A DNA stretch of 64,000 nt from CAVTLG01 sp963735495 (GCA_963735495.1 CAVTLG010000009.1:620001-684000); one strand, 5' to 3'; positions 1-9,106 are shown, counted from the first letter of the stretch. The notes: generated by a model from the letters alone, not told the origin. Numbers and translations are program-made.

Positions 1-19
1 GAAGAATGAGGGAGACAAT

Positions 20-1333
20 TTGAAACGAGGAAATGAAGAGGCGCAAACACCAGGTGATCAGTCATCCGAAGCCTCAATGTTAGCAGCGTCTTCTGGTGAG
101 GCAGATGCCGGTCACGATTCTTATGGTGCGTTGCATTCCCGTGATTTTCGTCTGCTACTGGCAGGCGTTTTTCTGGCCATGTTTGGGCAGCAAATGATTA
201 CGGTGGCGATTGGTTGGGAACTGTATGAGCGCACTGGTTCCGCGCTCGTGCTGGGTGGAGTGGGGCTGGCGCAGGTGATCCCTGTGATCTTGCTGTTTCT
301 ACCAGCCGGATATATTGTAGATCGCTATAGTCGCAAGCGCATCTTAATCTGCGCGGAAGTCGTACTGGCGTTGGCCGCGCTGGGTCTGGCCGTCTTATCT
401 TATCAACACGGCCCGTTACTGCTGATCTATGCCTGTCTGTTGGCAATGGGTAGCGCCCAATCGTTTAGTAGTCCTACCAGCTCAGTGCTTATCTCGCAGG
501 TGGTGCCGGAGCAGGCTTATGAGAATGCCACGACGTGGAGGAGTAGTGCGGTGCAGTTGTCGTCCGTGCTGGGACCAGCTTCGGGAGGCTTGCTGATAGG
601 CATTTTCCACGGGGCTACTATTGTATACGTCGTGAGTGGAGTGGCCGCCACTGTTTTTGTGCTCTTGCTGCTGCTGATGCGCGTGCGTCACCAGCAAGTC
701 GCCGCGACGAACCAGAGGACGCTAGATGCGTTAGTGGGAGGTTTGCGTTTTCTCGGCAAGACGCAGGTGATGCTGGCGGCGATCACGCTTGATCTTTTTG
801 CGGTCCTGCTTGGAGGTGCGACAACGCTTTTGCCCATTTTTGCCAAGAGCATTCTGCATGTTGGTCCAATTGGTCTGGGGTGGTTGCAGGCTGCCAGTTC
901 GCTGGGGGCCGTGTGCATGGCGCTCTTTCTAGCCTATAGACCTCCGTTCGCGATGGCTGGTCGCACATTACTGCTGGCTGTGGCTGGTTTCGGTCTGGCC
1001 ACCATTGTGTTTGGTCTGTCAGGATGGTTCTGGCTCTCATTGCTGATGCTCTTCTTGCTCGGCGCGCTCGATAGTATCAGCGTGGTTATTCGCTCAACGC
1101 TACTGCTTGTGCGGACGCCTGATGAAATGCGTGGACGTGTGAGTGCTGTCAGCTCACTGTTTATCGGTACATCCAATCAATTGGGCGGTTTTGAGTCGGG
1201 CCTTGTGGCGCAGTTTGTTGGTCCCGTCATAGCTGTCGTTGCGGGTGGTATTGGCACGATACTGGTTGTGTTGTTGGTAGCCTGGCTATGGCCTGAGATG
1301 CGCCGCCTGGGTACCTTGCGTGAACCATCCTGA
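20..1333 (+). CDS. MFS transporter, EntS-like exporter family
   Basis: This 437-residue protein has about twelve hydrophobic helices after a polar N-terminal stretch of about 40 residues, and fits the major facilitator superfamily. The segment after helix 2 (VDRYSRKR, near residue 100) is the characteristic MFS loop between helices 2 and 3. The overall pattern resembles the EntS/MFS_3 group of drug or siderophore exporters; the substrate cannot be read from sequence. The start is a TTG at 20, preceded by GGGAG at 10-14. The gene stands alone, followed by about 360 bases without a gene. Confidence 0.85.
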   Translation: MKRGNEEAQTPGDQSSEASMLAASSGEADAGHDSYGALHSRDFRLLLAGVFLAMFGQQMITVAIGWELYERTGSALVLGGVGLAQVIPVILLFLPAGYIVDRYSRKRILICAEVVLALAALGLAVLSYQHGPLLLIYACLLAMGSAQSFSSPTSSVLISQVVPEQAYENATTWRSSAVQLSSVLGPASGGLLIGIFHGATIVYVVSGVAATVFVLLLLLMRVRHQQVAATNQRTLDALVGGLRFLGKTQVMLAAITLDLFAVLLGGATTLLPIFAKSILHVGPIGLGWLQAASSLGAVCMALFLAYRPPFAMAGRTLLLAVAGFGLATIVFGLSGWFWLSLLMLFLLGALDSISVVIRSTLLLVRTPDEMRGRVSAVSSLFIGTSNQLGGFESGLVAQFVGPVIAVVAGGIGTILVVLLVAWLWPEMRRLGTLREPS

Positions 1334-1695
1334 TTGATAACTCTTCAGGTGGCGTGCACGAGCGTGTAGGTGGCAATGAAAAAGCTCAGAATGAGCAAGT
1401 CTTGAAAATATAAAACGCTATATTTTCAAACGCTAGTATTGTATACTTCACATAGATGGAAACTGATCAATAGCAAACTTGTGAGCACGAAAAGGCCAGT
1501 TTCACGCTCGAATGTTTGCCACGACTCGTTGCCCGCATACGCAGGTATGGAATGAGCCAGTTTCCTCCACAAAGTTCTGAAATAAGCACCCTTTGAGTAT
1601 TGCCTGGTTGCTCTTTGAGTTATATACTTAAAGGGCAACCAGGGTGCGTTCAGCGTATTCCTGGATTACATCAGAAGTGAGGATTTTGACGCTTT
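1334..1695. other. Intergenic region with two inverted repeats
   Basis: No convincing gene is seen here. Two inverted repeats stand out. One is a perfect 10-bp arm pair (TTGAAAATAT / ATATTTTCAA) at 1402-1429 with an 8-base loop, which could end transcription of the MFS gene. The other has CCTGGTTGC at 1603-1611 paired with GCAACCAGG at 1635-1643, and the flanking GCACCCT and AGGGTGC offer an overlapping alternative pairing. The second lies about 50 bases before the next gene and may belong to its leader. Confidence 0.5.
1402..1429 (+). terminator. AT-rich inverted repeat after MFS gene
   Basis: A perfect 10-bp inverted repeat with an 8-base loop lies about 70 bases after the MFS stop codon. 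It lacks a long T-tract of its own, although its 3' arm is itself T-rich. It is either a weak terminator or a protein-binding palindrome. Confidence 0.4.
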
Positions 1696-2370
1696 ATGAA
1701 CAATCAAGTGTTAGCAAACACGACTTTTTTTGTGCTGGGCATCGTCTGTTTTATTATTGCCATACGTGCGTTTTACGTGTACGTCCTCTCGAAGAGTGAC
1801 GCTTTATTTATCATTGGATTGTCTATGGCCGATATTGGTATATCTGTCATTGTTGGCTATTTGCAGGATATTCATTTGATTTCGTGGAACGCACATTTGT
1901 CCTGGTATATAGGCACAATTCTTGGAGCTTTGTTTCTGGTTTTAGGGTCCTGGGCAAGTTCTTATCAAAGGCTAGCAGCCCTCAAGCGTTGGCTCATTCT
2001 GCTTACAGCGCTCTATTTTGTGCAAACATTGCTCACACCCATCATGCCCCAATTCTCTAATCCATATCAGCCAGCAGCCCTCAATATTACGCGTACGCTC
2101 ATCGCTCTGATTGGTTCTGGTCGCTACCTGGTGCTTTATATCTCGAAACAGACGCGTTTTACTTTGCTGATGTGCATTGCATTCTTCTTAATTGGGTCCG
2201 GGTTTGGTGTGCTTACACCGTATCTATTTAATTCCACCCTCGCAGGTTTTCTCACTGTTGGTTATAGCACACGTATTGTTGGTTATAGTGTTCTCTTAGC
2301 TGCATACTCGCTGCCTAAAGAGTCTCGCGCCAACAAAGCGAAAGCGATTGAATACGCGCCAACCAATTGA
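1696..2370 (+). CDS. Multi-spanning membrane protein, unknown function
   Basis: I do not recognise a family. The 224-residue protein is almost entirely hydrophobic with about seven predicted helices (for example near residues 5-28, 36-55, 70-90, 97-115, 155-175 and 185-205). It ends in a short charged tail. The connecting loops are short and there are no obvious catalytic motifs. The ATG at 1696 is preceded by GTGAGGA, about 13 bases upstream, so ribosome binding looks weak. It stands alone between an inverted-repeat leader and a strong convergent hairpin. Confidence 0.6.
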   Translation: MNNQVLANTTFFVLGIVCFIIAIRAFYVYVLSKSDALFIIGLSMADIGISVIVGYLQDIHLISWNAHLSWYIGTILGALFLVLGSWASSYQRLAALKRWLILLTALYFVQTLLTPIMPQFSNPYQPAALNITRTLIALIGSGRYLVLYISKQTRFTLLMCIAFFLIGSGFGVLTPYLFNSTLAGFLTVGYSTRIVGYSVLLAAYSLPKESRANKAKAIEYAPTN

Positions 2371-2425
2371 TGTGCGATTTTTGCCTATTTTTGGGTCTTC
2401 CGTGTGCCGGGAGATATGACAAGCG

Positions 2426-2471
2426 AACTGTGTGATGTCCAGCCGCAAACACTTCCACACATCACACAGTT
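2426..2471. terminator. Bidirectional hairpin between convergent genes
   Basis: AACTGTGTGATGT at 2426-2438 pairs perfectly over 13 bp with its reverse complement at 2459-2471, leaving a 20-base loop. It sits between the ends of a plus-strand and a minus-strand gene, the usual place for a shared terminator. No long T-tract is seen on either side, so its role as an intrinsic terminator is inferred. Confidence 0.55.
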
Positions 2472-2486
2472 TGGTATTGTGCCGCA

Positions 2487-3242
2487 TCACTTTTGAGATG
2501 GATGTTTTCTCAGGCGTGCGAGCCAGTTGGTGCGCATCGGTGACGGCGTTAGGGGTGTCTGGATCGATGATCGCAACGCAATCAGTGATGGAGAATGCTC
2601 ATGGACCGGAGTCGTATGTCCATTGGTCGCCGATATGGCAGATGCGTCGGCGCGTAATGGCGTGGTTTCATGGCGCTCTTCATCGTCATCATCATCGTTT
2701 TGTGCTACAAGTGCCTCCTCGGGCCAGTTTGCGGGGTCCTCTCCGGTTTCATCCTTGCGTACAGGCTCGTAGGGATTAGGCAGGTCGGCGAGTGGGAGAT
2801 TGCCTTCAAGGATTGGTTCTTGCTGCTGTAGGATCTGGTCGCGGCGCATGGGCTGAGTTTCTTGTTTCTCCAGGGCCAGGCGATTGTCAACTTCGATGAG
2901 GAGGCGCGTAATCTCGGGACGTAAAACACGATTGCGCTCAGGGATACGGGACCATTGTGCGAGTGCGGCTGGATAATAGCCTGCGCGATAGCAGTAGAGT
3001 CCTAGCATAGAGCGCGCATCAAAGATGCTCATACGTTGCCAGAGCGCAATTTCTTCGGCGGGTGTCTCTATAACATCCTCGCTGGCATCAATGACTTCGA
3101 CCAGGTGGTAGAACTTGATGCCCATGAGTACTAACGGGTATCCGTAGTACAGCGCTAATCTGCGGCGGCGCGTACGTTCGGCGGGGTGTTTGCCGACGAA
3201 ATATGCTTTGGACCAGGAGCCGCTCGAACCAGATAAAGACAC
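2487..3242 (-). CDS. Unknown protein overlapping the mraY 3' end
   Basis: I do not recognise a family. Reading from a GTG at 3242 gives 251 residues: a basic N-terminus, one hydrophobic stretch around residues 30-50, an alpha-helical segment (residues 55-110) that could be TPR-like, and a polar, acidic, low-complexity second half with five consecutive Asp near residue 185. An ATG at 3125 is an alternative start, and neither has a good Shine-Dalgarno sequence. The first 155 bases overlap the end of mraY in another frame, which is unusually long and makes both the start and the exact mraY end uncertain. It is probably the last gene of the wall operon. Confidence 0.5.
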   Translation of the reverse strand: MSLSGSSGSWSKAYFVGKHPAERTRRRRLALYYGYPLVLMGIKFYHLVEVIDASEDVIETPAEEIALWQRMSIFDARSMLGLYCYRAGYYPAALAQWSRIPERNRVLRPEITRLLIEVDNRLALEKQETQPMRRDQILQQQEPILEGNLPLADLPNPYEPVRKDETGEDPANWPEEALVAQNDDDDDEERHETTPLRADASAISATNGHTTPVHEHSPSLIALRSSIQTPLTPSPMRTNWLARLRKHPSQK

Positions 3243-4506
3243 CCAGGATCACGCAGAGAAAACGAATGATATAGCGTTGCCAAAGGATGGTATCCAGATC
3301 AACGAGGACGCCCAGGGTTGCGAAACAGGCTCCTAAGGCCCATGCTCCGTAGACCAGGCGGCGGCGATCCCATCCCAGCAAGTCGAAGTGATGGTGCAGC
3401 GGAGTAGCTAGAAATGGCAATGGGAACTCGGTATGGTGGATAAACTCGTGGCTACTGGCGAAACGCAAGATCTGGAGTCGATGGCGAAATAATGGCGTCA
3501 GTAGGCGTGACTGGATCAGTGCGGAAAGTCCTTCCAGTACGAAAGCGCCGCCGACGAGCAATAAGAGGGTTTCGTTTCGTGAGAAGATAGCAGACATAGC
3601 AAGAATGCCACCGATGCCCAGTGCTCCGCAGTCCCCCATATAGATTTTCGCGCGCCGCTTCGCCTTACCCTTACGCGCAGCCCAGGCAGATGGCCAGTTT
3701 AAGGGCAAGTAACCCAGGATACCACCCGCACCTAACAGGGCTAAGACTTCCAGGACAACGCCGCTGGGCTGTACGCCAACAGTACCTGCGATAATGATAC
3801 CCATGGCTAATGAGGCGCTAAATACCAGGCCACCGGCTAAGCCATCCAGACCATCGCTAAAATCGACGCAAACCGACGTAGCGGTCCCAACGGTACCTGT
3901 CAGGAGCATCAGGAAAATCAGCCAGCTATAGAATGCCACCTGACTGCCTTGCATCGAACAGACGTTATCTATGGGATGCCCGAAGGGATCGAGGGCAGGT
4001 CCGACACAAAACAACGTGTGGAGTATAGGCAGATCCTTCCAGATACCATATGGCTGTTGACCGCTGGCTGGGAGCAGAAAAAAATAGACTGCTGCTGCGA
4101 GCATGCCGACGAGGAAAACGCCAATAAACTTTGTGCGCTCGGCAATACCTTCATTGCGATAGACCTTACACCAGTCATCGAAAAAACCGATGCTGGCGTA
4201 GCCCAGTGTTGCGCCCAGGCCGATCAAGAGGAGTATCCATTGCTCCTGACCAAATCCGAAGAGGTAGCCAGCGCCAATACCAGCACCGATGATGGCGATA
4301 ACAAAGGCAGGCCCACCAACGAGAGGCAACTCGATGGTTTTAATCTCGCGTCCGCCCGCTGGCAGATCGGAGCGGTGGGTCCCAGGCTTATGTTCACCAC
4401 TGCGAAACTTTGGAAAAAGCACTCTGGCTATATTACAAAGGAGAAAGCTTATTATTGCACAGATAATAAAAGTTGCTAATAACCATACAGGATTCACTGT
4501 ATTCAT
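3088..4506 (-). CDS. mraY: Phospho-N-acetylmuramoyl-pentapeptide-transferase
   Basis: MraY transfers phospho-MurNAc-pentapeptide from UDP to undecaprenyl phosphate in the membrane, making lipid I. The expected motifs are present in order: FFDDW (about 108-112), VDFSDGLDGLAG (214-225), YMGDCG (289-294) and TPLHHHF (368-374), set among about ten hydrophobic helices. The second motif has VDF where most MraY proteins have NLT. At 472 residues it is longer than the usual 320-360, with a large insert around residues 150-190 and a basic C-terminal tail after the last helix. The ATG at 4506 is chosen because GGGAG lies 5 bases upstream; a TTG 18 bases earlier is less likely. It follows murE by 108 bases in the same direction. 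Confidence 0.9.
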   Translation of the reverse strand: MNTVNPVWLLATFIICAIISFLLCNIARVLFPKFRSGEHKPGTHRSDLPAGGREIKTIELPLVGGPAFVIAIIGAGIGAGYLFGFGQEQWILLLIGLGATLGYASIGFFDDWCKVYRNEGIAERTKFIGVFLVGMLAAAVYFFLLPASGQQPYGIWKDLPILHTLFCVGPALDPFGHPIDNVCSMQGSQVAFYSWLIFLMLLTGTVGTATSVCVDFSDGLDGLAGGLVFSASLAMGIIIAGTVGVQPSGVVLEVLALLGAGGILGYLPLNWPSAWAARKGKAKRRAKIYMGDCGALGIGGILAMSAIFSRNETLLLLVGGAFVLEGLSALIQSRLLTPLFRHRLQILRFASSHEFIHHTEFPLPFLATPLHHHFDLLGWDRRRLVYGAWALGACFATLGVLVDLDTILWQRYIIRFLCVILGVFIWFERLLVQSIFRRQTPRRTYAPPQISAVLRIPVSTHGHQVLPPGRSH

Positions 4507-4614
4507 ATACACTCCCAATGCCAAACAAATAGCCTGAACGCTCCATTCATGGAAATGCGATAGTCACAGAGATGGTAACGTTTTGTTTTTTTGCCGCTGG
4601 TAGATTGCCCAGCT

Positions 4615-6138
4615 CTACATTTTTTGCCGTAATTGTTCTCTTGCCACCCGTCGGTCATCCCAGGGCCATTTTTCTCTCCCCATAATAATACTTTGCTCAT
4701 GCCCTTTACCAGCTAATAGTACTGTATCACCTGAGCTTGCCTGTGCGAAGGCTGCGGCTATTGCATCAGTGCGGTCGGCGATACACAGAAAATCACGTCC
4801 CTGCTGTTTGCCGACTGCCTCCGCGCCCTGCGCAATCTCACGCAGGATAGCATGACGGTCTTCTTCACGAGGATCTTCATCTGTAATAACGAAAAAATCG
4901 GTTAACTGTGCGGCTACACGACCCATCACTGGACGCTTTTGCGTATCGCGTTCGCCTGCCGAGCCGAAAACGACGATAAGTTTTCCCGTGGTGAGTGGAC
5001 GCAGGGTCTGCAAGACTTTTTCCAGGCTATCGGGCGTGTGAGCGTAATCGACGATTACCGTAAATGGTTGACCTTCATCAATGCGCTCCATGCGCCCACT
5101 TACTCCAGTCACTGTTGCCAGACTGCGCTCTATGTCTGCCAGCGCAACGCCTTGACTGTAGGCCGTGGCGATGGCGGCCAGGCAATTGCTCACATTAAAA
5201 CGACCGACTAACTGTGTTTCAATCGTGCCCTCGGCGTCGGGTAAAATGACGCGGAAACGCGTGCTGTATGCGTGCAGTTGTACATCGACGGCGCGCACAG
5301 CAGCAGGCGCATCAATGGCATAATCCAGAATAGGGACACGGCAGTAGGGCTTGAGCACCTCGTAGCTGACATCGTCACGGTTGAGGATTGCTACTGGACG
5401 GCTGCCAATGCCCTTAACACGCTCAGGGTCCAGCATTTCGAAGAGTCGTGCTTTCGCGCGTCGGTAGGCGGCGAGCGTTTTATGAAAATCCAGGTGCTCG
5501 TGGGTAATGTTGGTGACTACTCCTACATCAAAAGCGCAGCCATGCACACGGTCCAATGCAAGCCCATGCGAAGTGGCTTCAATGACAACGTGGGTCGCGC
5601 CAGCATCGGCGACACGGCGTAAAAACTGTTGGGTTTCCAGCGCTTCCAATGTGCTCTGACGGGTGGGATTCTCCCATTCCTGTCCGAGCAACTTGAAGTT
5701 CGCAGTAGTCATCAGTCCGTTCCGGCGACCGGCAACGGTGAATATCGTGCTAATGAGATTACTGGTTGTTGTTTTGCCATCCGTTCCGGTGACTCCAATG
5801 GTGCAGAGCTGTTGGGTAGGATCGCCGTAAAAGGCACACGAGAGATTAGCAAGGGCTGTACGCACGTGCGCCACTTCGATATAGGGTAAGGGCAGGTCTT
5901 GTGTCTCGCCTGGCAGGGCCTCACCCAGGGCGACGCTTGCGCCACGAAGTGCGGCATCGGCGAGATAGCGGCGTCCATCAGTATGTACTCCCGGAACGGC
6001 GATAAAGAGTCCGCCTGCAACGACGTTGCGGGAGTCATAGGCTAACGCAGCGATATCAGGATTTTTATCCAGCACATGCTGTTGATAGCAATGCAGTGGT
6101 GGCTGTTCTAATGCAGCCAGAAGTGTTTGTAATTGCAT
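4615..6138 (-). CDS. murE: UDP-MurNAc-tripeptide synthetase MurE
   Basis: MurE adds the third amino acid to UDP-MurNAc-L-Ala-D-Glu in the cytoplasm, using ATP. The 507-residue protein has the three Mur-ligase domains: an N-terminal UDP-binding part with YDSRNV near 34, the P-loop GVTGTDGKTTT (115-125) with the central ATPase domain, and a C-terminal domain with the substrate-selecting loop DEDPREED (about 420-427). Meso-diaminopimelate enzymes usually show DNPR here; EDPR is close but not identical, so I do not assign the diamino acid. It lies 63 bases after the queuosine-salvage gene and upstream of mraY, apparently in one operon. Confidence 0.93.
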   Translation of the reverse strand: MQLQTLLAALEQPPLHCYQQHVLDKNPDIAALAYDSRNVVAGGLFIAVPGVHTDGRRYLADAALRGASVALGEALPGETQDLPLPYIEVAHVRTALANLSCAFYGDPTQQLCTIGVTGTDGKTTTSNLISTIFTVAGRRNGLMTTANFKLLGQEWENPTRQSTLEALETQQFLRRVADAGATHVVIEATSHGLALDRVHGCAFDVGVVTNITHEHLDFHKTLAAYRRAKARLFEMLDPERVKGIGSRPVAILNRDDVSYEVLKPYCRVPILDYAIDAPAAVRAVDVQLHAYSTRFRVILPDAEGTIETQLVGRFNVSNCLAAIATAYSQGVALADIERSLATVTGVSGRMERIDEGQPFTVIVDYAHTPDSLEKVLQTLRPLTTGKLIVVFGSAGERDTQKRPVMGRVAAQLTDFFVITDEDPREEDRHAILREIAQGAEAVGKQQGRDFLCIADRTDAIAAAFAQASSGDTVLLAGKGHEQSIIMGREKWPWDDRRVAREQLRQKM

Positions 6139-6201
6139 ACGTTTATCGGTTACTGTTTCACTAAGAGCATCTATCTACTATATTTGACTGAGACAACTGT
6201 C

Positions 6202-7218
6202 TTAATAAAAAATTGTTCGTGTGCGATGATATGGACGCATCGCGCTAGACTGTTGACCGGTCAGCCAGAGGCGTGCATCGATCTCTGCCGCGCTGACGGT
6301 GACGCCCTGGCGCTGCATGGCGCGGCGCAGCAACTCACAGGCCCAGATGGTTCCCGCGCGTATTTCAATTTCTTCCTCACTGCCAGCCACAAGCAATTCT
6401 TGGTTATCGACGCGCCTGGCTAACGATGAATGATAGGTCAGCACTTTCGCGTGACGCAATACCTGTGGGAGTTTATAATCGGCAAAAATAGTCAATTGAT
6501 CAATGTCTGTAAATGTTCCCCATGTTTCCCCTGCAAATGCAGCATGCAGATCCGCAACACAGATCTGGGCGCGTTTAAAAAATTTCACGGGATGGGTATG
6601 ATAGTGTGCGACATCATAAAAAGAGGAGAAATCCTGCGTGAGCAGAAGCGCTAGTTTGACGGCGTTTTTTTCGGCCTTCTCGATAACACGCGTGAACTGA
6701 CCATCGTAGCGCTCTAGCAGGACGCGTCCCACCTCACGCGTGTGGGTGACACGCTGCTCGAAGAGCGGAATCGTGCCCTGGCCACGAAAAATATGCGCGA
6801 CGCTATCACTGGTGATATGGCTCAGATACTCGGCATCCCAGAGGGGAAGCCCTTCCTCGACTGCGCGTTTCAGCGCGGCTGCTTCCGCCCAGTAGCCATT
6901 CAAGGTCTCACCCTGATAATCGATGGTCCAGCGGGGTTGATCTTTTTCTGCCCAAAAGCAGAAATTCAAGGCATCCAGCAGAAGCAGCCAGTTGACGCTA
7001 CGCTCGGTGCCATCAAAAAAGTGATAACGATTATCCCACAGCGATGCGGTGTTTTTGTCTGCTTCACGTATCCACTGTGTGCTCAGCAACTCCACCTGGT
7101 CTGTATTGATCCAGACATATTCGCCTTGTTCTACTACTAGACGCGTACTAGTGAGAACACCAAGTGCGTCTTGAGCAGGCAGTGTATAGTGATCATCTTC
7201 ATCAGCAAGCCAATCCAC
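6202..7218 (-). CDS. Queuosine 5'-phosphate N-glycosylase (Qng1/DUF2419)
   Basis: This 338-residue protein matches the queuosine-salvage family (DUF2419, human QNG1/C9orf64), whose members release queuine from queuosine 5'-phosphate so that it can be put back into tRNA. The signature region is clear: FSSFYDVA near 198-205, then FFKRAQICVADLH, then TDIDQLTIFADYKLPQVLR, near 210-265. The family is typical of eukaryotes and patchy in bacteria, including Chloroflexota. The start is a GTG at 7218 with GAGAGG 8 bases upstream. It is the first gene of a minus-strand run into murE and mraY; no other queuosine gene is in the window, so the pairing looks positional. Confidence 0.88.
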   Translation of the reverse strand: MDWLADEDDHYTLPAQDALGVLTSTRLVVEQGEYVWINTDQVELLSTQWIREADKNTASLWDNRYHFFDGTERSVNWLLLLDALNFCFWAEKDQPRWTIDYQGETLNGYWAEAAALKRAVEEGLPLWDAEYLSHITSDSVAHIFRGQGTIPLFEQRVTHTREVGRVLLERYDGQFTRVIEKAEKNAVKLALLLTQDFSSFYDVAHYHTHPVKFFKRAQICVADLHAAFAGETWGTFTDIDQLTIFADYKLPQVLRHAKVLTYHSSLARRVDNQELLVAGSEEEIEIRAGTIWACELLRRAMQRQGVTVSAAEIDARLWLTGQQSSAMRPYHRTRTIFY

Positions 7219-7420
7219 AAAATTTGCCTCTCTTCTATTCTCGCTTCAATTCTACAGATAATCTGCCATTTCGTCAATCTCTTTTGGACCTTTAACAGGA
7301 ATTTTTTGAATGTGAAGCCCACGCGAGATGTACCCGGTTGTGGATTGGAAGACGTCAATTCTCATGGAAGCATATAGCAGGTATATGCGGAGAGCATTCA
7401 AGTAGGTAGGAGATGAGCGT

Positions 7421-7690
7421 ATGGCTATGATGCGCCGGATGTCTGCCAACATTACCTCTCGTCAGCTAGAAGTACTGGCTTTCCTGGCACGGCGTGAACA
7501 TTGGTTAGTAGGGGAAGTCGCGTCTACGTTAGGGGTAAGTTCAGCAGCAGCAACAAAAGCAATTGCGCGCCTGGAACGCAAAGGGCTGGTAACGCGTTCT
7601 GTCGACATGATGGATAGACGTTGTGTGAATGTGCGTATTACCCGTGCTGGTTCAGAGGTTGTGCGTCAGGTTGTGAAACCAGTGTTATAG
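7421..7690 (+). CDS. Small MarR-like winged-helix regulator
   Basis: The 89-residue protein is essentially one winged-helix DNA-binding domain. It has a helix-turn-helix (VGEVASTLGVSSAAATKAI, about 29-47), a following helix with ERKGLV, and the MarR-type wing DMMDRRCVNVRIT (about 62-74). It lacks the long N- and C-terminal dimerisation helices of full MarR proteins (about 140 residues), so it is a minimal version or a partner for another protein. TAGGAGATG just before the ATG gives a good ribosome-binding site. It is divergent from qng1-murE-mraY, which it might regulate; that is inference from position. Confidence 0.75.
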   Translation: MAMMRRMSANITSRQLEVLAFLARREHWLVGEVASTLGVSSAAATKAIARLERKGLVTRSVDMMDRRCVNVRITRAGSEVVRQVVKPVL

Positions 7691-7766
7691 CGCTGATCAA
7701 TTGTGCACGAGCGAAATTATGAGAGATGATAGCGCGGAAGGTCTGGCATGGCCAGTTTCCTGCTAC

Positions 7767-7876
7767 TGCAGTATCCTCATACGGATCAATGAAAAGGAGA
7801 GAACCTGCCGCCTCCCGCGCTTCCCGGTTAGCGTTATTTTACGCGCACAATGCCGCAGACGTCACGTGGTTTGGCA
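7767..7876 (+). repeat. Dispersed ~110-bp repeat, copy 1
   Basis: This stretch begins TGCAGTATCCTCA and ends with ACGTCACGTGGTTTGGCA, directly against the stop codon of the sigma-factor gene. It closely matches, in inverted orientation, 21956-22059 and more loosely matches 13783-13896. The ends and the last 40 bases are the best conserved; the middle varies in length and sequence. No coding potential or target-site duplication was recognised. It may be a small non-autonomous mobile element or an intergenic regulatory repeat. Confidence 0.75.
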
Positions 7877-8548
7877 CTAGGACGCTTCCGTTCTGACATA
7901 GCCTCGATCTTTGGCATATTGCCACAAGGATTTTTGCAATTGCCGCCGTGCGCGCGAAATGCGACTCATCACGGTGCCAATAGGAATTTGTAGAGCTTCG
8001 GCGATCTCCTTATAGGATAGTCCCTCGATGTCGGCAAGGATCACAGCCATACGGAAATTGGGTGGGAGATCGTTTAGTGCTTTATACACATCTTCATCCA
8101 AATACTGGCTCAATACCTCATCTTCAGCGCCCTGGCTCAACTCTTGTCCGCTCAGGTCTCTGATCTGGTTGTAGAGATAAAATTCTTCACCCTCGGGCAA
8201 TGCGACCGGACTCGGGTGTGCCGCCTGCTTGCGATAGCGGTTAATGGCGGATGTATTCAAGATACGAAACAGCCATGCGCGTAAATTTGTGCCAGGCTGG
8301 TATGTTTGAGAGAAACGAAAAGCCTTAAGCATCGTCTCCTGGACTAAGTCTTCAGCCTCCTGGGGATTGTTCGTCATACGCAGGGCTGTGCGATAGAGAC
8401 TATCAAGTTGTGCGAGCACACCAGCCTCAAAATCTTCGGTTGGCGCGGCGTTTGTTGATGATGATGGTGACGGAATACGCTGTGTTTCTGTATCGGCTTG
8501 TGTTGGTGCTGTCGTAGATAGCTTCTCTAAATCTGGCTGTTCCTGCAT
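7877..8548 (-). CDS. ECF-type RNA polymerase sigma factor, SigR/SigH-like
   Basis: This 223-residue sigma factor of the ECF group directs RNA polymerase to a special promoter set. Region 2 shows YRTALRMTNNPQEAEDLVQET with the -10-reading helix (TNLRAWLFRILN). Region 4 shows IEGLSYKEIAEAL and PIGTVMSRISRARRQL. A polar N-terminal extension of about 50 residues precedes region 2. The ATG at 8548 has a strong GAGGAG 7 bases before it, which favours it over an in-frame GTG 69 bases upstream. A TATAAT on the minus strand at 8591-8596 is a possible promoter element. The zinc anti-sigma gene lies divergently, the pairing typical of thiol-stress sigma factors. Confidence 0.9.
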   Translation of the reverse strand: MQEQPDLEKLSTTAPTQADTETQRIPSPSSSTNAAPTEDFEAGVLAQLDSLYRTALRMTNNPQEAEDLVQETMLKAFRFSQTYQPGTNLRAWLFRILNTSAINRYRKQAAHPSPVALPEGEEFYLYNQIRDLSGQELSQGAEDEVLSQYLDEDVYKALNDLPPNFRMAVILADIEGLSYKEIAEALQIPIGTVMSRISRARRQLQKSLWQYAKDRGYVRTEAS

Positions 8549-8794
8549 GCAAGACTCCTCTAAACACCCCTCTTTTCTGCGGTGTGTTGGATTATATAGT
8601 ACCACAAATTCCGTCACTCATTGTGCTAGCGCATGCCGGAGCGGGTCATTCAGTAGACAATGAGCAGGCGTTGAACACTATAGAGATACGTGGGTTCTGC
8701 ACTGGAACTATATTCGCGGATCGCGGGAATGAAAGGGCTACATATTATGTTAGAATGATCAGATATATGGCGAGCTAGCGTAGGAGAAGTTTTT

Positions 8795-9085
8795 ATGGAA
8801 TGTCTGGACTGTGTCGAAACGACGGCACGTCTTCATCTCTATATTGACCGGGAACTCAGTGCTGAAGAGATTGTGATTGTGCAGCAGCACCTTGAGGGTT
8901 GCCCGCATTGTGGATGCCGTTTCCATTTTGATCTGTGCGTGAAAAGACTGATTCATGAGCGTTGTACGATTGTGCACGCGCCAGAACGTTTGCGTGAGGC
9001 TGTAATGCGGCTGGCTCGTGGTGAGCATATTCCTATTGATGCTGAACTGGAGAAGGAGATCCGCGCGGATCTCGCGGGACGCTAA
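8795..9085 (+). CDS. Zinc-containing anti-sigma factor (RsrA/ZAS type)
   Basis: The 96-residue protein carries the zinc anti-sigma signature HLEGCPHC: His32, Cys36 and Cys39 in an H-x3-C-x2-C arrangement, with Cys3 and Cys6 upstream as the fourth ligand or redox partner. Proteins of this type bind and inhibit their sigma factor and release it when the cysteines are oxidised. It has no membrane segment, so it is a soluble sensor. AGGAGA precedes the ATG. It is divergent from the ECF sigma gene with about 245 bases between starts, and their functional pairing is inferred from family precedent. Confidence 0.85.
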   Translation: MECLDCVETTARLHLYIDRELSAEEIVIVQQHLEGCPHCGCRFHFDLCVKRLIHERCTIVHAPERLREAVMRLARGEHIPIDAELEKEIRADLAGR

Positions 9086-9106
9086 TGCCCTGTGCGGGTG
9101 TTCCTG

